Assembly (NCBI GenBank): GCA_003242495.1
Contig: QGUO01000006.1
Span: forward strand, 1-22,315
Reading direction: 5' to 3'
Length of the DNA stretch: 22,315 nt
Origin: Pseudomonadota bacterium
GTDB taxonomy: Bacteria; Pseudomonadota; Gammaproteobacteria; Steroidobacterales; Steroidobacteraceae
How positions within the stretch are numbered: the stretch's first letter is position 1; the number at the start of each line of letters is the position of its first letter. Shown in pieces: positions 7,753-15,730 of the stretch. Below the pieces are notes generated by a model. The model was not told the DNA's origin. It ran no database searches and saw only the letters and a list, made by a program, of their open reading frames with translations. The translations under genes and the position numbers were made by a program.

Positions 7753-9477
7753 TCAGCCGCCACCCTTCTTGTAGTTGCGATACTCCTCCCACAGCTTCTC
7801 GCGCAGCTCTGGATCGGACTCCTGCATCGCCGCTTCGCGCAACTGACGGGCGACGATGTCGTCATCGCTGCCGTCCGGAATGCCCGCCGGCACCGTGTTG
7901 GGGCCGCTGCCGCCGAGCGGACCGCCGCCGTAGCCGCCGCCCCCGCCCGGACGATTGCGACCGCCAGCCTGGTCGCCTTCGCCACCTTGTGCCTGGCCTT
8001 GTCCCTGTCCCTGGCCCTGCTGACCCTGACCTTGACCCTGGCCTTGCCCCTGTCCCTGCGCACCGCCGGCGTCGCCCATGCCGCCCAGCCCACCGGCCGC
8101 CGCACCGCCCGCGCCGGTGCCATCCAGACCACCGTCGGCCACGCCGCTGCCCGAACCGTCGCGGCCGCTGCGCTGCTGCGCGATCACGGCCTGCTCATCA
8201 CGGATCCGGCCATCGAACACGCCGAAGGACTCCTCGAACTGGCGATCGATCTGCGCCGTGCGCTCGGCCCCTGTCATGGGCCAAGCGCCGCCGGCGCTGC
8301 CGCCCTGGCCACCCGTGCCCGAGGAACCCGCCTGACCGCCGACGGCGGGAGTCCCGCCGGATTGGCCATCAGCGGGCATGCCGGCGCCCGGCATGCCGCC
8401 CGCTGCGCCGCCTTGTGCGCCGCCCCCCTGGGCGCCTCCGGCCTGCATGCCCCCACCTGCCGCAGCACCGCCACCCTGCGCGCCGGCCTCGCCCGCAGAC
8501 GCACCGCCGCCCGCGGTGCCGGCCGCCTGGGCGCCGGCCGAGCCTCCTGCGGCGCCGCCGCCGGCGGAGCCACCGCTTTGCGAGCCGGACGCGCCGCCGC
8601 TCGAGCCTGCGAAAATGCTGTCCTGCGGCGCGCCGCCGCCGGAAGTGGACGAGGAGGCGCTCGATTGCGCGCCGCCGCCCTGGCTGCCGCTGCCGCCTGC
8701 GCTGTCACCGACGGTCGAGGCGCTGCCGCCGCCCGTGGCGGGTGATGGGAAACCCGTGCTGGGCGAACCGGCGCCGCCGGGCATGGGCGTGCCGAGGGGC
8801 GGCTGACCACCGGGGCCGCCGCCCATGGAACCGCCCTGGGATCCGCCCTGCGCGCCACCTTGCGGCCCGGAGCCTTGAGCACCGCCGCCCGACGTGCTGC
8901 CGAACGGGCCCGACGGGCCGCTTGCGCCGCCCGCGGATTGGCCGCCTGACGCCCCACCCGCAGCCCCCCCGGACGGCGCCGGGAGCCCGCCGCTGCTGCC
9001 CGCCGCGGAACGGCTGCCGGCGGATGCGCCGGAGGAGCCGTCGGAGCTGCCGCTCGAGCCCGGGCTCGAGGGCATCCCGGTGGAGGACGAAGGCATGCCC
9101 GTGGACCCACCGGATGACGACGAGGGCATTCCGGTCGACGGCATCCCCGGCGACCCGGGCGATGGCATGCCCGCGGAGCCACCGGATGACGGCGAAGGCA
9201 TTCCGGTCGACGGCATTCCGGACGACCCGGGCGATGGCATGCCGCCCGACGACCCCGAGCTGCCCGAGGGCATGCCGGCGGACCCGCCGCCGCTCGTCGA
9301 GGATGACGACGAGGAGGAGGAAGAGGACGAGGAAGACGGCGAGCCCGGCGGCGCGGGCATGGAGCTGCTCGATTGCTGGCTGACGCAGCCGCCCACGAGC
9401 ATGGCCGAGACCGAGCCCACCAGCGCCGTGCGCACGGCTATGGCAAGAAGTCGATTCAACGGGCTGTCAGTGCGCAT
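7753..9477 (-). CDS. Ser/Gly/Pro-rich low-complexity lipoprotein with conserved-looking C-terminus
   Basis: The 574-residue product starts at ATG 9477 behind a strong AGGAGG-type site. A signal sequence ends in LVGGC (Cys31). Almost everything else is Gly, Ser, Ala, Pro and Gln: a poly-Ser run at about 47-59, GMPS-type repeats, AGG/GGA-rich stretches and a GQ-dipeptide run. Only two segments have normal composition: about 398-440 (TGAERTAQIDRQFEESFG and following) and the last 50 residues (IPDGSDDDIVARQLREAAM, then LREKLWEEYRNYKKG). From memory these two blocks recur in hypothetical proteins of other gammaproteobacteria; I could not check this. Being first of the tight gene run, it may be an extended, disordered outer-membrane-tethered protein. 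The normal-composition blocks and the signal peptide show the minus frame is the coding one, although the plus strand is also open here. Confidence 0.82.
   Translation of the reverse strand: MRTDSPLNRLLAIAVRTALVGSVSAMLVGGCVSQQSSSSMPAPPGSPSSSSSSSSSSSSSTSGGGSAGMPSGSSGSSGGMPSPGSSGMPSTGMPSPSSGGSAGMPSPGSPGMPSTGMPSSSSGGSTGMPSSSTGMPSSPGSSGSSDGSSGASAGSRSAAGSSGGLPAPSGGAAGGASGGQSAGGASGPSGPFGSTSGGGAQGSGPQGGAQGGSQGGSMGGGPGGQPPLGTPMPGGAGSPSTGFPSPATGGGSASTVGDSAGGSGSQGGGAQSSASSSTSGGGAPQDSIFAGSSGGASGSQSGGSAGGGAAGGSAGAQAAGTAGGGASAGEAGAQGGGAAAGGGMQAGGAQGGGAQGGAAGGMPGAGMPADGQSGGTPAVGGQAGSSGTGGQGGSAGGAWPMTGAERTAQIDRQFEESFGVFDGRIRDEQAVIAQQRSGRDGSGSGVADGGLDGTGAGGAAAGGLGGMGDAGGAQGQGQGQGQGQGQQGQGQGQGQAQGGEGDQAGGRNRPGGGGGYGGGPLGGSGPNTVPAGIPDGSDDDIVARQLREAAMQESDPELREKLWEEYRNYKKGGG
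7992..8058. repeat. Hexanucleotide repeat encoding a Gly-Gln run
   Basis: Imperfect 6-bp units of the type ccctgg/ccttgt/ccctgt encode an alternating Gly-Gln tract near the C-terminus of the Ser/Gly-rich lipoprotein. Every unit change preserves frame, so the tract length may vary between strains. Confidence 0.75.
9107..9250. repeat. 72-bp tandem duplication in the Ser/Gly-rich lipoprotein gene
   Basis: Copies at 9107-9178 and 9179-9250 both begin ccaccggatgacg and share the run ggcattccggtcgacggcat and, later, gacccgggcgatggcatgcc. Each encodes a 24-residue GMPS-type block. Similar but more degraded units flank them, which suggests growth by repeated in-frame duplication. Confidence 0.8.
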
Positions 9478-9585
9478 CGCCCCCTCCTATCCTGGCTGCG
9501 GCCCCGGGCGCGTCGGCCACGTACCGAGCGCTCTGCGAATGTGCGACGACTGACCTGAACGTTCGCTGAGCGATCCGCCCTGTTG

Positions 9586-9610
9586 AACCGCCGCGCGCCA
9601 TCAGGGTTCC
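9586..9610 (-). promoter_or_regulatory. Weak EcfG-like promoter candidate upstream of the Ser/Gly-rich lipoprotein
   Basis: On the minus strand GGAAC (9610-9606) is followed after 16 nt by GGTT (9589-9586), about 108 bp before the ATG at 9477. The -10 element is off the CGTT consensus by one base. Matches this loose are expected by chance in a sequence of this size, so this is a candidate only. Confidence 0.2.
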
Positions 9611-9651
9611 CTTGGTGCGCTGCCCCGGCCGCCCACGTGCGCGACGGGGGC

Positions 9652-10461
9652 CTACTGCGCTTGCGCGGTCGTCGCCGCATCCTCCTCACTGCCGAGGAGA
9701 AATGCTTTCAATTGACTGGCGAGCCGGTCGCAGGCGGTGCTTTGCACAGGCGAGATCAGCGGGATGGGAGCGATCGCGCCGATCATGACCGACGTGCCCT
9801 TGACGTCGGTCGTCACGGTGCCGGCATTGACGCCATTGCGCAGATCCCAGATCGTGGCTTCGTAGTCCGATTGTTTCTCCCACCAGCCAAGACCGAGACA
9901 CCCTGCCCCACCCGGTCCGGCGGCGCAGGCGATGCTGCCGCCGCCGTCGGTCTTCTGTGTGACGCCGTCGACCCAGACGATGTAACGCACGCCCATCTCG
10001 CCGACGCGCTCGGCGACTCCGGGGCGCGCGAGAAAGGCGCTGAAGGCCTGTGCGTTACCCGGTGCGGTGCTCGGCTCGAGCCAGGGGTACAAGGAATCGA
10101 TGAAATGATGATCGGCGTATATCTGGAACGGCTTGTCCGCGAGATTGCTGCGCGGCTCGAAGGGCTTGCCCCGGCGTTGCGCGTCGGCGCTACGCGCCGA
10201 AATCTCCATGCCGACCAGCTCGCGTTCGAGACAATCCAGGAATCCCTGCTCGGTGCCCGTGCCCTCGATGCTGGGCTTGGCGAGGATGACCACCGCGTCG
10301 CTGGACGCGATCTGCGTCTTTGCCGAGCGGACCTCCTCGATCTTGGCCGTCATGCAGCCGACCAACGTGGTCGAAAGCAGCAGCATGCAGCAGCGACCCG
10401 CGCGCAGGACGCGCGCTGCCCGGCGGGATGATGGCGTGCCACGAACAGACGTTGACGACAT
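9652..10461 (-). CDS. Lipoprotein of unknown function
   Basis: The 269-residue product starts at ATG 10461, chosen because GGGAGAG lies about 7 nt upstream; an in-frame start 78 bp earlier has no such site. The signal sequence ends in TLVGC (lipidated Cys36). The mature part has a predicted alpha/beta pattern, with VRYIVWVDGVTQ, a Gly-rich loop with two Cys (about 179 and 188), and SDYEATIWDLRNG. The strand pattern around 156-225 resembles periplasmic domains that report or bind at the outer membrane, but I recognise no family. It lies 174 bp upstream of the Ser/Gly-rich lipoprotein on the same strand, so it may be transcribed with it or separately. Confidence 0.82.
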   Translation of the reverse strand: MSSTSVRGTPSSRRAARVLRAGRCCMLLLSTTLVGCMTAKIEEVRSAKTQIASSDAVVILAKPSIEGTGTEQGFLDCLERELVGMEISARSADAQRRGKPFEPRSNLADKPFQIYADHHFIDSLYPWLEPSTAPGNAQAFSAFLARPGVAERVGEMGVRYIVWVDGVTQKTDGGGSIACAAGPGGAGCLGLGWWEKQSDYEATIWDLRNGVNAGTVTTDVKGTSVMIGAIAPIPLISPVQSTACDRLASQLKAFLLGSEEDAATTAQAQ

Positions 10462-10676
10462 GTGACTCTCCCAGCGAGCGAATGCGCCGAGCCCGAACCC
10501 GGCACGTGTCAACCACCGGATCCCTCCGCGATCGCACATGCCCCGCTACCGCCCGGCCCGCGACATCCCGTATCGATGCCCGGAGACCGCCCCGGCGCGG
10601 GAAGGAGTGCATCCGAGTATACGCCAACGTATTCGCCGGAAAGATCGGAAAACCGCAAGCGCCCGGCGGGGGCGGC

Positions 10677-11759
10677 TCAGAACAGCTCGAGCTGGCCCGG
10701 GCCGGTTCGCGGCGGTCGAAAAGAGTCCATGTTGTAACGAAACCCATCCCGCGGGCTCAGCCCGGCTTTCGCGCAGGCCGTAGTGAATCGCTTTCGCAAC
10801 AGCTCGGCGTACTCACCCTCCCCACGCATCCGGTGCCCCCAGCGCGGATCGTTACGCCGCCCGCCGCGCATCTCGCTCAGCCGCGAGAGTACGTGTTTCG
10901 CCTTCAGCGGCTCGTGCTCGGCCAGCCACTCCTCGAACAGGTCCTTGATCTCGTAAGGCAGCCGCAACAGGACATAACCTGCCGTGCGGGCGCCCGCCTC
11001 GGCGGCGGCATGCAGGATCCGCTCGAGCTCGGCGTCGGTGAGCACGGGGATCACGGGCGCGACCATCACACCGCTGGGCACACCCGCGTCGTGGAGCGTG
11101 CGGATCACGCGCAGACGCGCCGCTGGCGAGGCCGCGCGCGGCTCGAGGCGGCGCTTGAGCGCATCGTCGAGCGTGGTGATGCTGACGAACGCATGCACGA
11201 GGCCGTCTCGCGCGGCGCGTGCGAGCAGGTCGATGTCACGCTCGATCAGCGTGCCCTTGGTGATGATGGAGAAGGGGTGCCGGCAATCCACCAGCACCTC
11301 GAGGATACTGCGCGTGATGCCGTACTCGCGCTCGATGGGCTGGTAAGGATCGGTGTTCGCGCCGATGGTGATGGGCGAGCAGCGGTAGCCGGGCGCTGCC
11401 AGCTCCTTGCGCAGCAGCTGAGCCGCATCGGGCTTGTAAAACAAGCGCGTCTCGAAATCCAAGCCGGGCGACAGGTCCCAGTAGGCGTGCGACGGTCGCG
11501 CATAGCAGTAGATGCAGCCGTGCTCGCAGCCGCGGTAAGGATTGATCGACAGCTCGAACGGCAGGTCGGGCGACTTGTTGCGCGAGATCAGGGTGCGGCA
11601 GGGGGCCGGCTGCACCACCGTGGGCAGCTTCGGGAGCTCCTCTTCGAGCGAACCCCAGCCGTCATCCACGGCCTCGGCGCGGGTTTTCTCGAAGCGCCCG
11701 GCCGGATTGGAAACCGCGCCGCGGCCGGGACGGGGCGCGGGCCTGGTGGAACTGGCCAT
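10677..11759 (-). CDS. PA0069-family radical SAM protein (SplB-related)
   Basis: The product has 360 residues. The 4Fe-4S/SAM motif CEHGCIYC (Cys78, Cys82, Cys85) follows INPYRG, as in the PA0069/Rv2578c group related to spore photoproduct lyase. Other family-typical stretches are AVSNPAGRFE near the N-terminus, GANTDPYQPIERE and ITKGTLIERD. These enzymes are expected to cleave SAM to the 5'-deoxyadenosyl radical. The substrate of this group is, to my knowledge, undefined, but the relation to SplB suggests DNA-lesion chemistry. ATG at 11759 keeps the conserved N-terminal block; there is no clear Shine-Dalgarno. A LexA-type box lies 13 nt upstream, fitting a DNA-damage role. The MFS gene ends 39 bp upstream on the same strand. 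Confidence 0.9.
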   Translation of the reverse strand: MASSTRPAPRPGRGAVSNPAGRFEKTRAEAVDDGWGSLEEELPKLPTVVQPAPCRTLISRNKSPDLPFELSINPYRGCEHGCIYCYARPSHAYWDLSPGLDFETRLFYKPDAAQLLRKELAAPGYRCSPITIGANTDPYQPIEREYGITRSILEVLVDCRHPFSIITKGTLIERDIDLLARAARDGLVHAFVSITTLDDALKRRLEPRAASPAARLRVIRTLHDAGVPSGVMVAPVIPVLTDAELERILHAAAEAGARTAGYVLLRLPYEIKDLFEEWLAEHEPLKAKHVLSRLSEMRGGRRNDPRWGHRMRGEGEYAELLRKRFTTACAKAGLSPRDGFRYNMDSFRPPRTGPGQLELF

Positions 11760-11771
11760 GCGGCCAGCATA

Positions 11772-11787
11772 CTGGATGGATATACAG
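11772..11787 (-). promoter_or_regulatory. LexA (SOS) box, CTG-N10-CAG type
   Basis: On the minus strand the site reads CTGTATATCCATCCAG, followed by TA. This is the CTG-N10-CAG core of the gammaproteobacterial LexA operator with an AT-rich left half. It sits in the 39-bp gap between the MFS stop and the radical SAM ATG. A TATGCT hexamer overlapping its 3' end, 6 nt before the ATG, could be a -10 element, which would place the operator between -35 and -10. Confidence 0.65.
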
Positions 11788-11798
11788 ATTAGAAGAGG

Positions 11799-13055
11799 TC
11801 AGGCGCTGCGGGCCGCTCGCGGCTGTACCGGCTGCGGGAACCGGTCCATGCGCCATAGGGCCGGGAACAGCCGCATCCATATGCCGGTCACGGCCAGGGT
11901 TGCGAAACCGCCGATCACCACGGCGCGGACGGCGCCGAGCCAGGACGCCATCACACCCGAGCGGAAGTCGCCGAGCTCGTTGGAGGCCCCGATGAACACG
12001 GCGCTCACCGCGCTCACCCGGCCGCGGATCTCGTCCGGCGTCTGCAGCTGCACCAACAGGTGGCGCACGTAAACGCTGACCATGTCCGCAGCCCCCAGCA
12101 CGATGAGCGCGGCAAGCGCCACGCCGAAATGCGTGGTCAGCCCGAACACGACGATGGCCATGCCGAACAAGGCGACGCCACCGAACATCCAGGCGCCCAC
12201 GCGCCGGCTGAGCGGATGCAGCGCCAGCACCACGGCGCACAGGCTCGCGCCGATGCCCGGCGCGGTGCGCAGCAGGCCCAGTCCCGCAGGACCCACCTGG
12301 AGAATGTCGCTGGCGTATACCGGCAACATCGCGGTCGCGCCGCCGAACAACACGGCGAACAAGTCGAGCGAAATGGCGCCGAACACGATGGGCTTGGAAC
12401 GCACGAAACGCAAACCCGAAAGGAGCGTCGCCAGGCTCGCCGGCTCGGTGGAGAACCGCTCCGTCGCCCGGGTGCGCACGCCGCGCATCAACACCACGCC
12501 GATCAGCGCAAGCACGCCCACCGCCGTGTACGCGGCCTGCGCACCCGCCAGGTAAAGCAGCCCGCCCAGCGCCGGACCGACCACGGTGGCAATCTGGAAC
12601 ACCGAGGAATTCAGCGCCACGGCGCGACTGAAGAGCTCGGCCGGCACCAGGTTGGGCAGCAAGGCTTGTCCGGCGGGCATGGAAAAGGCGCGCGCCGCGC
12701 CCATCAGCAGCATCACTGCGAATACCGGCCAGGCGGCCGTCACGCCGCGCAGGGTGAACACCAGCAGCAGCGCGGCGCATAGCGCCTCGGTCGCGTAGCA
12801 CAGGGTGACGATGCGCGAGCGTCGATAGCGATCCGCCACGTGCCCGGCCGGCAGAATGAGCAGTACGAACGGCAGGAACTGCGACAGGCCGATCAAGCCG
12901 AGGTCGAGCGGATTGCCGGTGATGGCATACACCTGCCAGCCGACGGCCACGGTGAGAATCTGTGCGGCAAGCGTCGCGGCGAGCCGCGCCGTGAGAAAAC
13001 GGACCAGCGCCGAATGGCGCAGCACGCCAAATCGGCCCCAGCGGGAGTCGGCCAT
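11799..13055 (-). CDS. MFS transporter, EntS/MFS_3-like exporter
   Basis: The 418-residue protein shows about twelve hydrophobic segments. The loop after the second reads GHVADRYRRSRIV, a form of the MFS G-x-x-x-D-R-x-x-R motif A. FSMPAGQALLPNLVP and ALNSSVFQIATVVGPALGGLLY are typical of the enterobactin-exporter-like MFS_3 branch. These are proton-driven inner-membrane exporters of small molecules; the substrate cannot be read from the sequence and no siderophore genes are nearby. The ATG at 13055 follows a purine-rich GGCGGAAC. The gene stands alone upstream of the radical SAM gene, which seems to have its own promoter. Confidence 0.88.
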   Translation of the reverse strand: MADSRWGRFGVLRHSALVRFLTARLAATLAAQILTVAVGWQVYAITGNPLDLGLIGLSQFLPFVLLILPAGHVADRYRRSRIVTLCYATEALCAALLLVFTLRGVTAAWPVFAVMLLMGAARAFSMPAGQALLPNLVPAELFSRAVALNSSVFQIATVVGPALGGLLYLAGAQAAYTAVGVLALIGVVLMRGVRTRATERFSTEPASLATLLSGLRFVRSKPIVFGAISLDLFAVLFGGATAMLPVYASDILQVGPAGLGLLRTAPGIGASLCAVVLALHPLSRRVGAWMFGGVALFGMAIVVFGLTTHFGVALAALIVLGAADMVSVYVRHLLVQLQTPDEIRGRVSAVSAVFIGASNELGDFRSGVMASWLGAVRAVVIGGFATLAVTGIWMRLFPALWRMDRFPQPVQPRAARSA

Positions 13056-13181
13056 GTTCGAAGAGTTCCGCCTGAGAGCATGCCGCGACCGTCATGCGGG
13101 CGCGGGAAATCCGCCATTCTAACCCGGACGGCTCCTCGAGCCGCAGTCCCCGGCGACGTACGGTGCGTCGGCATGCGATCT

Positions 13182-13206
13182 TCGGGCGGCGGCACAGCTC
13201 GCCCGA
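13182..13206 (-). terminator. Weak hairpin downstream of the BON gene
   Basis: TCGGGCG (13182-13188) pairs with CGCCCGA (13200-13206) around an 11-nt loop, 18 bp past the BON gene's stop. There is no T-tract, so intrinsic termination is doubtful. Confidence 0.25.
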
Positions 13207-13224
13207 CGGTCTTTCGTTGGTGGC

Positions 13225-13881
13225 TTACTGTGCGGCGCTGGCCGTGCGAATGGTCAATCGGTTGCGCACATCCCTGACGTTCTGCGCGTTGCGCACCAGC
13301 AACTCGGCCAGCTCACGTTCCTCGGCCGACGCGACTTCACCGGTGAGCGTCACGACATGGTCCTGCGTGGCGACCGCGATGGGCAGATCCCTGGTGTTCT
13401 GGTTGGCGTGCAGCTTCGAGCGCACCACGGCCGAGATCGAGGCATCGGCGACGGCGCGACGCAGGCCATCGCGCTCTTGCGCCCGCGCAATGCGCCTGGC
13501 GCGCCGTTCGGGCGACAACTCTGCCGTGTCCACGACCTCGAGCTCGTCCTGGACATCTGCAACCCCCTTGATGGCCCGGGCGAGCTCTGCCGCGAGCGCG
13601 CGCTCGGCCTGCGACGGCACCGAGCCGCGCAAACGGACCACGCCCGCACGCACGTCGACTTCGATACCCAGAGCATCCAGTTGGTCGCTCAATGCGTAGA
13701 CGGCGGTGATCTGTCCGTCGATGCGCGCGTCGGCGAGCTGCTGCTGCAAAGCGGGCTCGTCCTGGCCGGCAGCCGCACGCTCGCTGCCCAGCGACAGGAC
13801 CAGTAGCGCACAGAGCAGCGCGGCCGATGCCGCCGGCCAGCAGCCGGCGCGTCGGGGATAGCCGGAAATGCACGGTGTCAT
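13225..13881 (-). CDS. Periplasmic protein with two BON domains
   Basis: The product has 218 residues. An N-terminal signal sequence (hydrophobic 17-31, cleavage likely near ERAAAG) precedes two BON domains. The first is at about 52-117 (DARIDGQI, then VRAGVVRLRGSVPS) and the second at about 146-213 (DASISAVVRSKL, DHVVTLTGEV, NVRDVRNRLTI). BON domains occur in OsmY-like periplasmic proteins and are thought to bind phospholipid or envelope partners; OsmY itself is a stress protein. The gene lies 81 bp after the stress-response sensor kinase gene on the same strand, with a near-consensus EcfG-type promoter in the gap, so it is a plausible stress-regulon member. Confidence 0.85.
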   Translation of the reverse strand: MTPCISGYPRRAGCWPAASAALLCALLVLSLGSERAAAGQDEPALQQQLADARIDGQITAVYALSDQLDALGIEVDVRAGVVRLRGSVPSQAERALAAELARAIKGVADVQDELEVVDTAELSPERRARRIARAQERDGLRRAVADASISAVVRSKLHANQNTRDLPIAVATQDHVVTLTGEVASAEERELAELLVRNAQNVRDVRNRLTIRTASAAQ

Positions 13882-13921
13882 ACGAAAATTTGCGCAGGCG
13901 AAACAGGGATCCTGCGTCGGA

Positions 13922-13947
13922 AATGCTTTACCTGCGCGACGAGTTCC
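13922..13947 (-). promoter_or_regulatory. Near-consensus EcfG-type promoter for the BON gene
   Basis: On the minus strand GGAAC (13947-13943) is followed after 17 nt by CATT (13925-13922), one base from CGTT. It lies wholly in the 81-bp gap after the kinase gene, about 41 bp before the BON start. Position and spacing are right; the -10 mismatch lowers confidence. Confidence 0.4.
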
Positions 13948-13962
13948 GGCGACGTCGTCGAT

Positions 13963-15708
13963 TCAGGACGCAGCGAGCCGCGCCTCGCTGCGCGCCGGGA
14001 CGGGAAAGCGCAGGCGCACCACCGTGCCGCCCTCGGCATAGATCTGCAGCTCCCCGCGCAATTGCCGTACGAAGGCGTCGATGAGCGAACGGCCCAGCCC
14101 CACCGTCTCACCATCGGTTCCGGCTTCGAAGCCGGCGCCGTCGTCACGCACTGTGACCGTCAGGGTGTCCGGAGAGTCGCGCTCCACCTTGACCTCGATA
14201 TGGCCACGCTGCTGGCCCACGAAGGCATGTTTGTAGGCGTTGGTGATCGCCTCGGTGACCAGCAGACCGAGCGGCACCGCCACTTCCGGACCGATGACGT
14301 CGCTGGGTGCCTCGACCCGCAACTCGATATGGCGGCTGCCCGCGAGGCCGCTGCGCCGCAGTTCCGCACACAGGTCCTCCAGGAACCAGCGCAGATCGAT
14401 CTCCTGCAGGTTTTCCGACTCGTATAGCCGACGATGCAGCGTGGCCAGCGCATTGATGCGATTGCGGGCCTCGGCAAACGCCAACTCGGCGCGCGGATCG
14501 CGGATGCGCCGTGCATGCAGGTTGAGCAGGCTCATGACCAGTTGCAGGTTGTTCTTCACACGATGATGGATCTCGCGAACCAACACCTCCTTCTGCGCCA
14601 GCGATTCGCGCAACTCGGCCTCGCGTGCCGAGATCAGATCCGCCATGCGCCCGAACGTCTCGCCGAGGCTGCGAATCTCGGCCGGCGCCGCGACCACGCG
14701 CTCCGGGCGCACGGCGTGGCGCCCGGCCGCGTAGGCCGAGGTGATCCGCTCGAGATAGGCGATCCAGCGCACCACCAGGTGCTCGATGCCGAACCACACC
14801 ACCGCGACCGCCAGGCCCCACATCAACAGCGGCGCGAACACGCCCCACGCCATCTGCGCAGCGAGCGGCCCGATCGCGGTGAGCAGCGGCACGCCGAGAA
14901 TCACGAACATTCGTCCGCCGAGCAGCGGACTGATGGCGTACAGGCGCCAAGTGCCGTCGCGTCCTCTGTCCATGAAGGTTTGTGTGCGCGAGTGCAAGTG
15001 CGTCGTGACCACCTCCTCGCGCGGCAAGCCACCGGCAGCCGGCTCCGACGGATCGGCGGTGATGACGCCGCCTTCCTCGGTAAGCAGCGCGAACGCCGTG
15101 TCGCTCGAGGGAACGCCGCGTTGATAACGCCGCGACAGCCACTCGAGTCCGATGAACAGCGCCACGGCACCCTGCACTTCGCCACGTTCGTCGATGATCG
15201 GGACGGCGGTCCACATTCCCCAGGTCTGCGGCCAGGGATTGGCGCCGACCTCGCTCACCACGAAGGGGTCGCCGGCCACCGTGAGCTGGAACCAGCGGCG
15301 GTCGGCCATCGAAAGGACCTCGGGGATCGGCCGCGACGTGCACGTGATGACCCCTTCACGATTCATGACCGCGGCGGCGTCGTACTGCTCCAGCCCGGCG
15401 ATCGCCCGCTGCAGTGCGCGCCGGCACAGCGTGCCACGACCGACCCGCACGTCGGGATGAGCTGCGAGGCTGGTGAGGATTTCCCGCGAAGCGGAGATCA
15501 TGCTCACCTCCTCGTTCGCGGCAAGCTGTGCGGCCTGCGCGAGGCTCTGCTCGAGCGCACGCATGTTGGTGCTGTAGGTGGAAATCGAGACGAACACCGC
15601 GAGCGCACCGGGCGCCAGCATGGCGATGCCGACGATGAGCACGAGGCGCGGACGCAACCCGGCGTTGCGGCCCCACCAGCGGCGAGGCACTGCAGAGCGC
15701 TTGTTCAC
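13963..15708 (-). CDS. HisKA_2/HWE-type sensor histidine kinase with periplasmic sensor domain
   Basis: The 581-residue form starts at GTG 15708, 22 bp after the sigma-factor stop; an ATG at 15804 is also in frame but would overlap that gene by 74 bp. TM1 is at about 20-42, a periplasmic dCache/PDC-like sensor at 46-270, TM2 at about 285-306, then a HAMP-like linker (311-360). The dimerisation domain reads EIHHRVKNNLQLV (His381/382, HisKA_2 type), and the ATP-binding domain has TEAITNAYKH, DDGAGF and VGLGRSLI. Kinases of this class feed phosphate to PhyR in alphaproteobacterial general stress responses. Position in the nepR-ecfG operon, with phyR divergent, strongly suggests the same role. 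The sensed signal is unknown. Confidence 0.9.
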   Translation of the reverse strand: MNKRSAVPRRWWGRNAGLRPRLVLIVGIAMLAPGALAVFVSISTYSTNMRALEQSLAQAAQLAANEEVSMISASREILTSLAAHPDVRVGRGTLCRRALQRAIAGLEQYDAAAVMNREGVITCTSRPIPEVLSMADRRWFQLTVAGDPFVVSEVGANPWPQTWGMWTAVPIIDERGEVQGAVALFIGLEWLSRRYQRGVPSSDTAFALLTEEGGVITADPSEPAAGGLPREEVVTTHLHSRTQTFMDRGRDGTWRLYAISPLLGGRMFVILGVPLLTAIGPLAAQMAWGVFAPLLMWGLAVAVVWFGIEHLVVRWIAYLERITSAYAAGRHAVRPERVVAAPAEIRSLGETFGRMADLISAREAELRESLAQKEVLVREIHHRVKNNLQLVMSLLNLHARRIRDPRAELAFAEARNRINALATLHRRLYESENLQEIDLRWFLEDLCAELRRSGLAGSRHIELRVEAPSDVIGPEVAVPLGLLVTEAITNAYKHAFVGQQRGHIEVKVERDSPDTLTVTVRDDGAGFEAGTDGETVGLGRSLIDAFVRQLRGELQIYAEGGTVVRLRFPVPARSEARLAAS

Positions 15709-15730
15709 GGCGATGTCGGAGCGCGCGTGG

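Noticed and set aside
7989..9553. Plus-strand Pro/Arg-rich or Pro/Glu-rich frames over the Ser/Gly-rich lipoprotein
   Set aside because: The minus frame has a strong ribosome site, a lipoprotein signal, two normal-composition blocks and operon spacing; the plus frames are reflections of the repeats.
10462..10676. Possible small gene in the 215-bp gap after the radical SAM gene
   Set aside because: No frame with a ribosome site and coding-like composition was seen on either strand; no clear terminator either.
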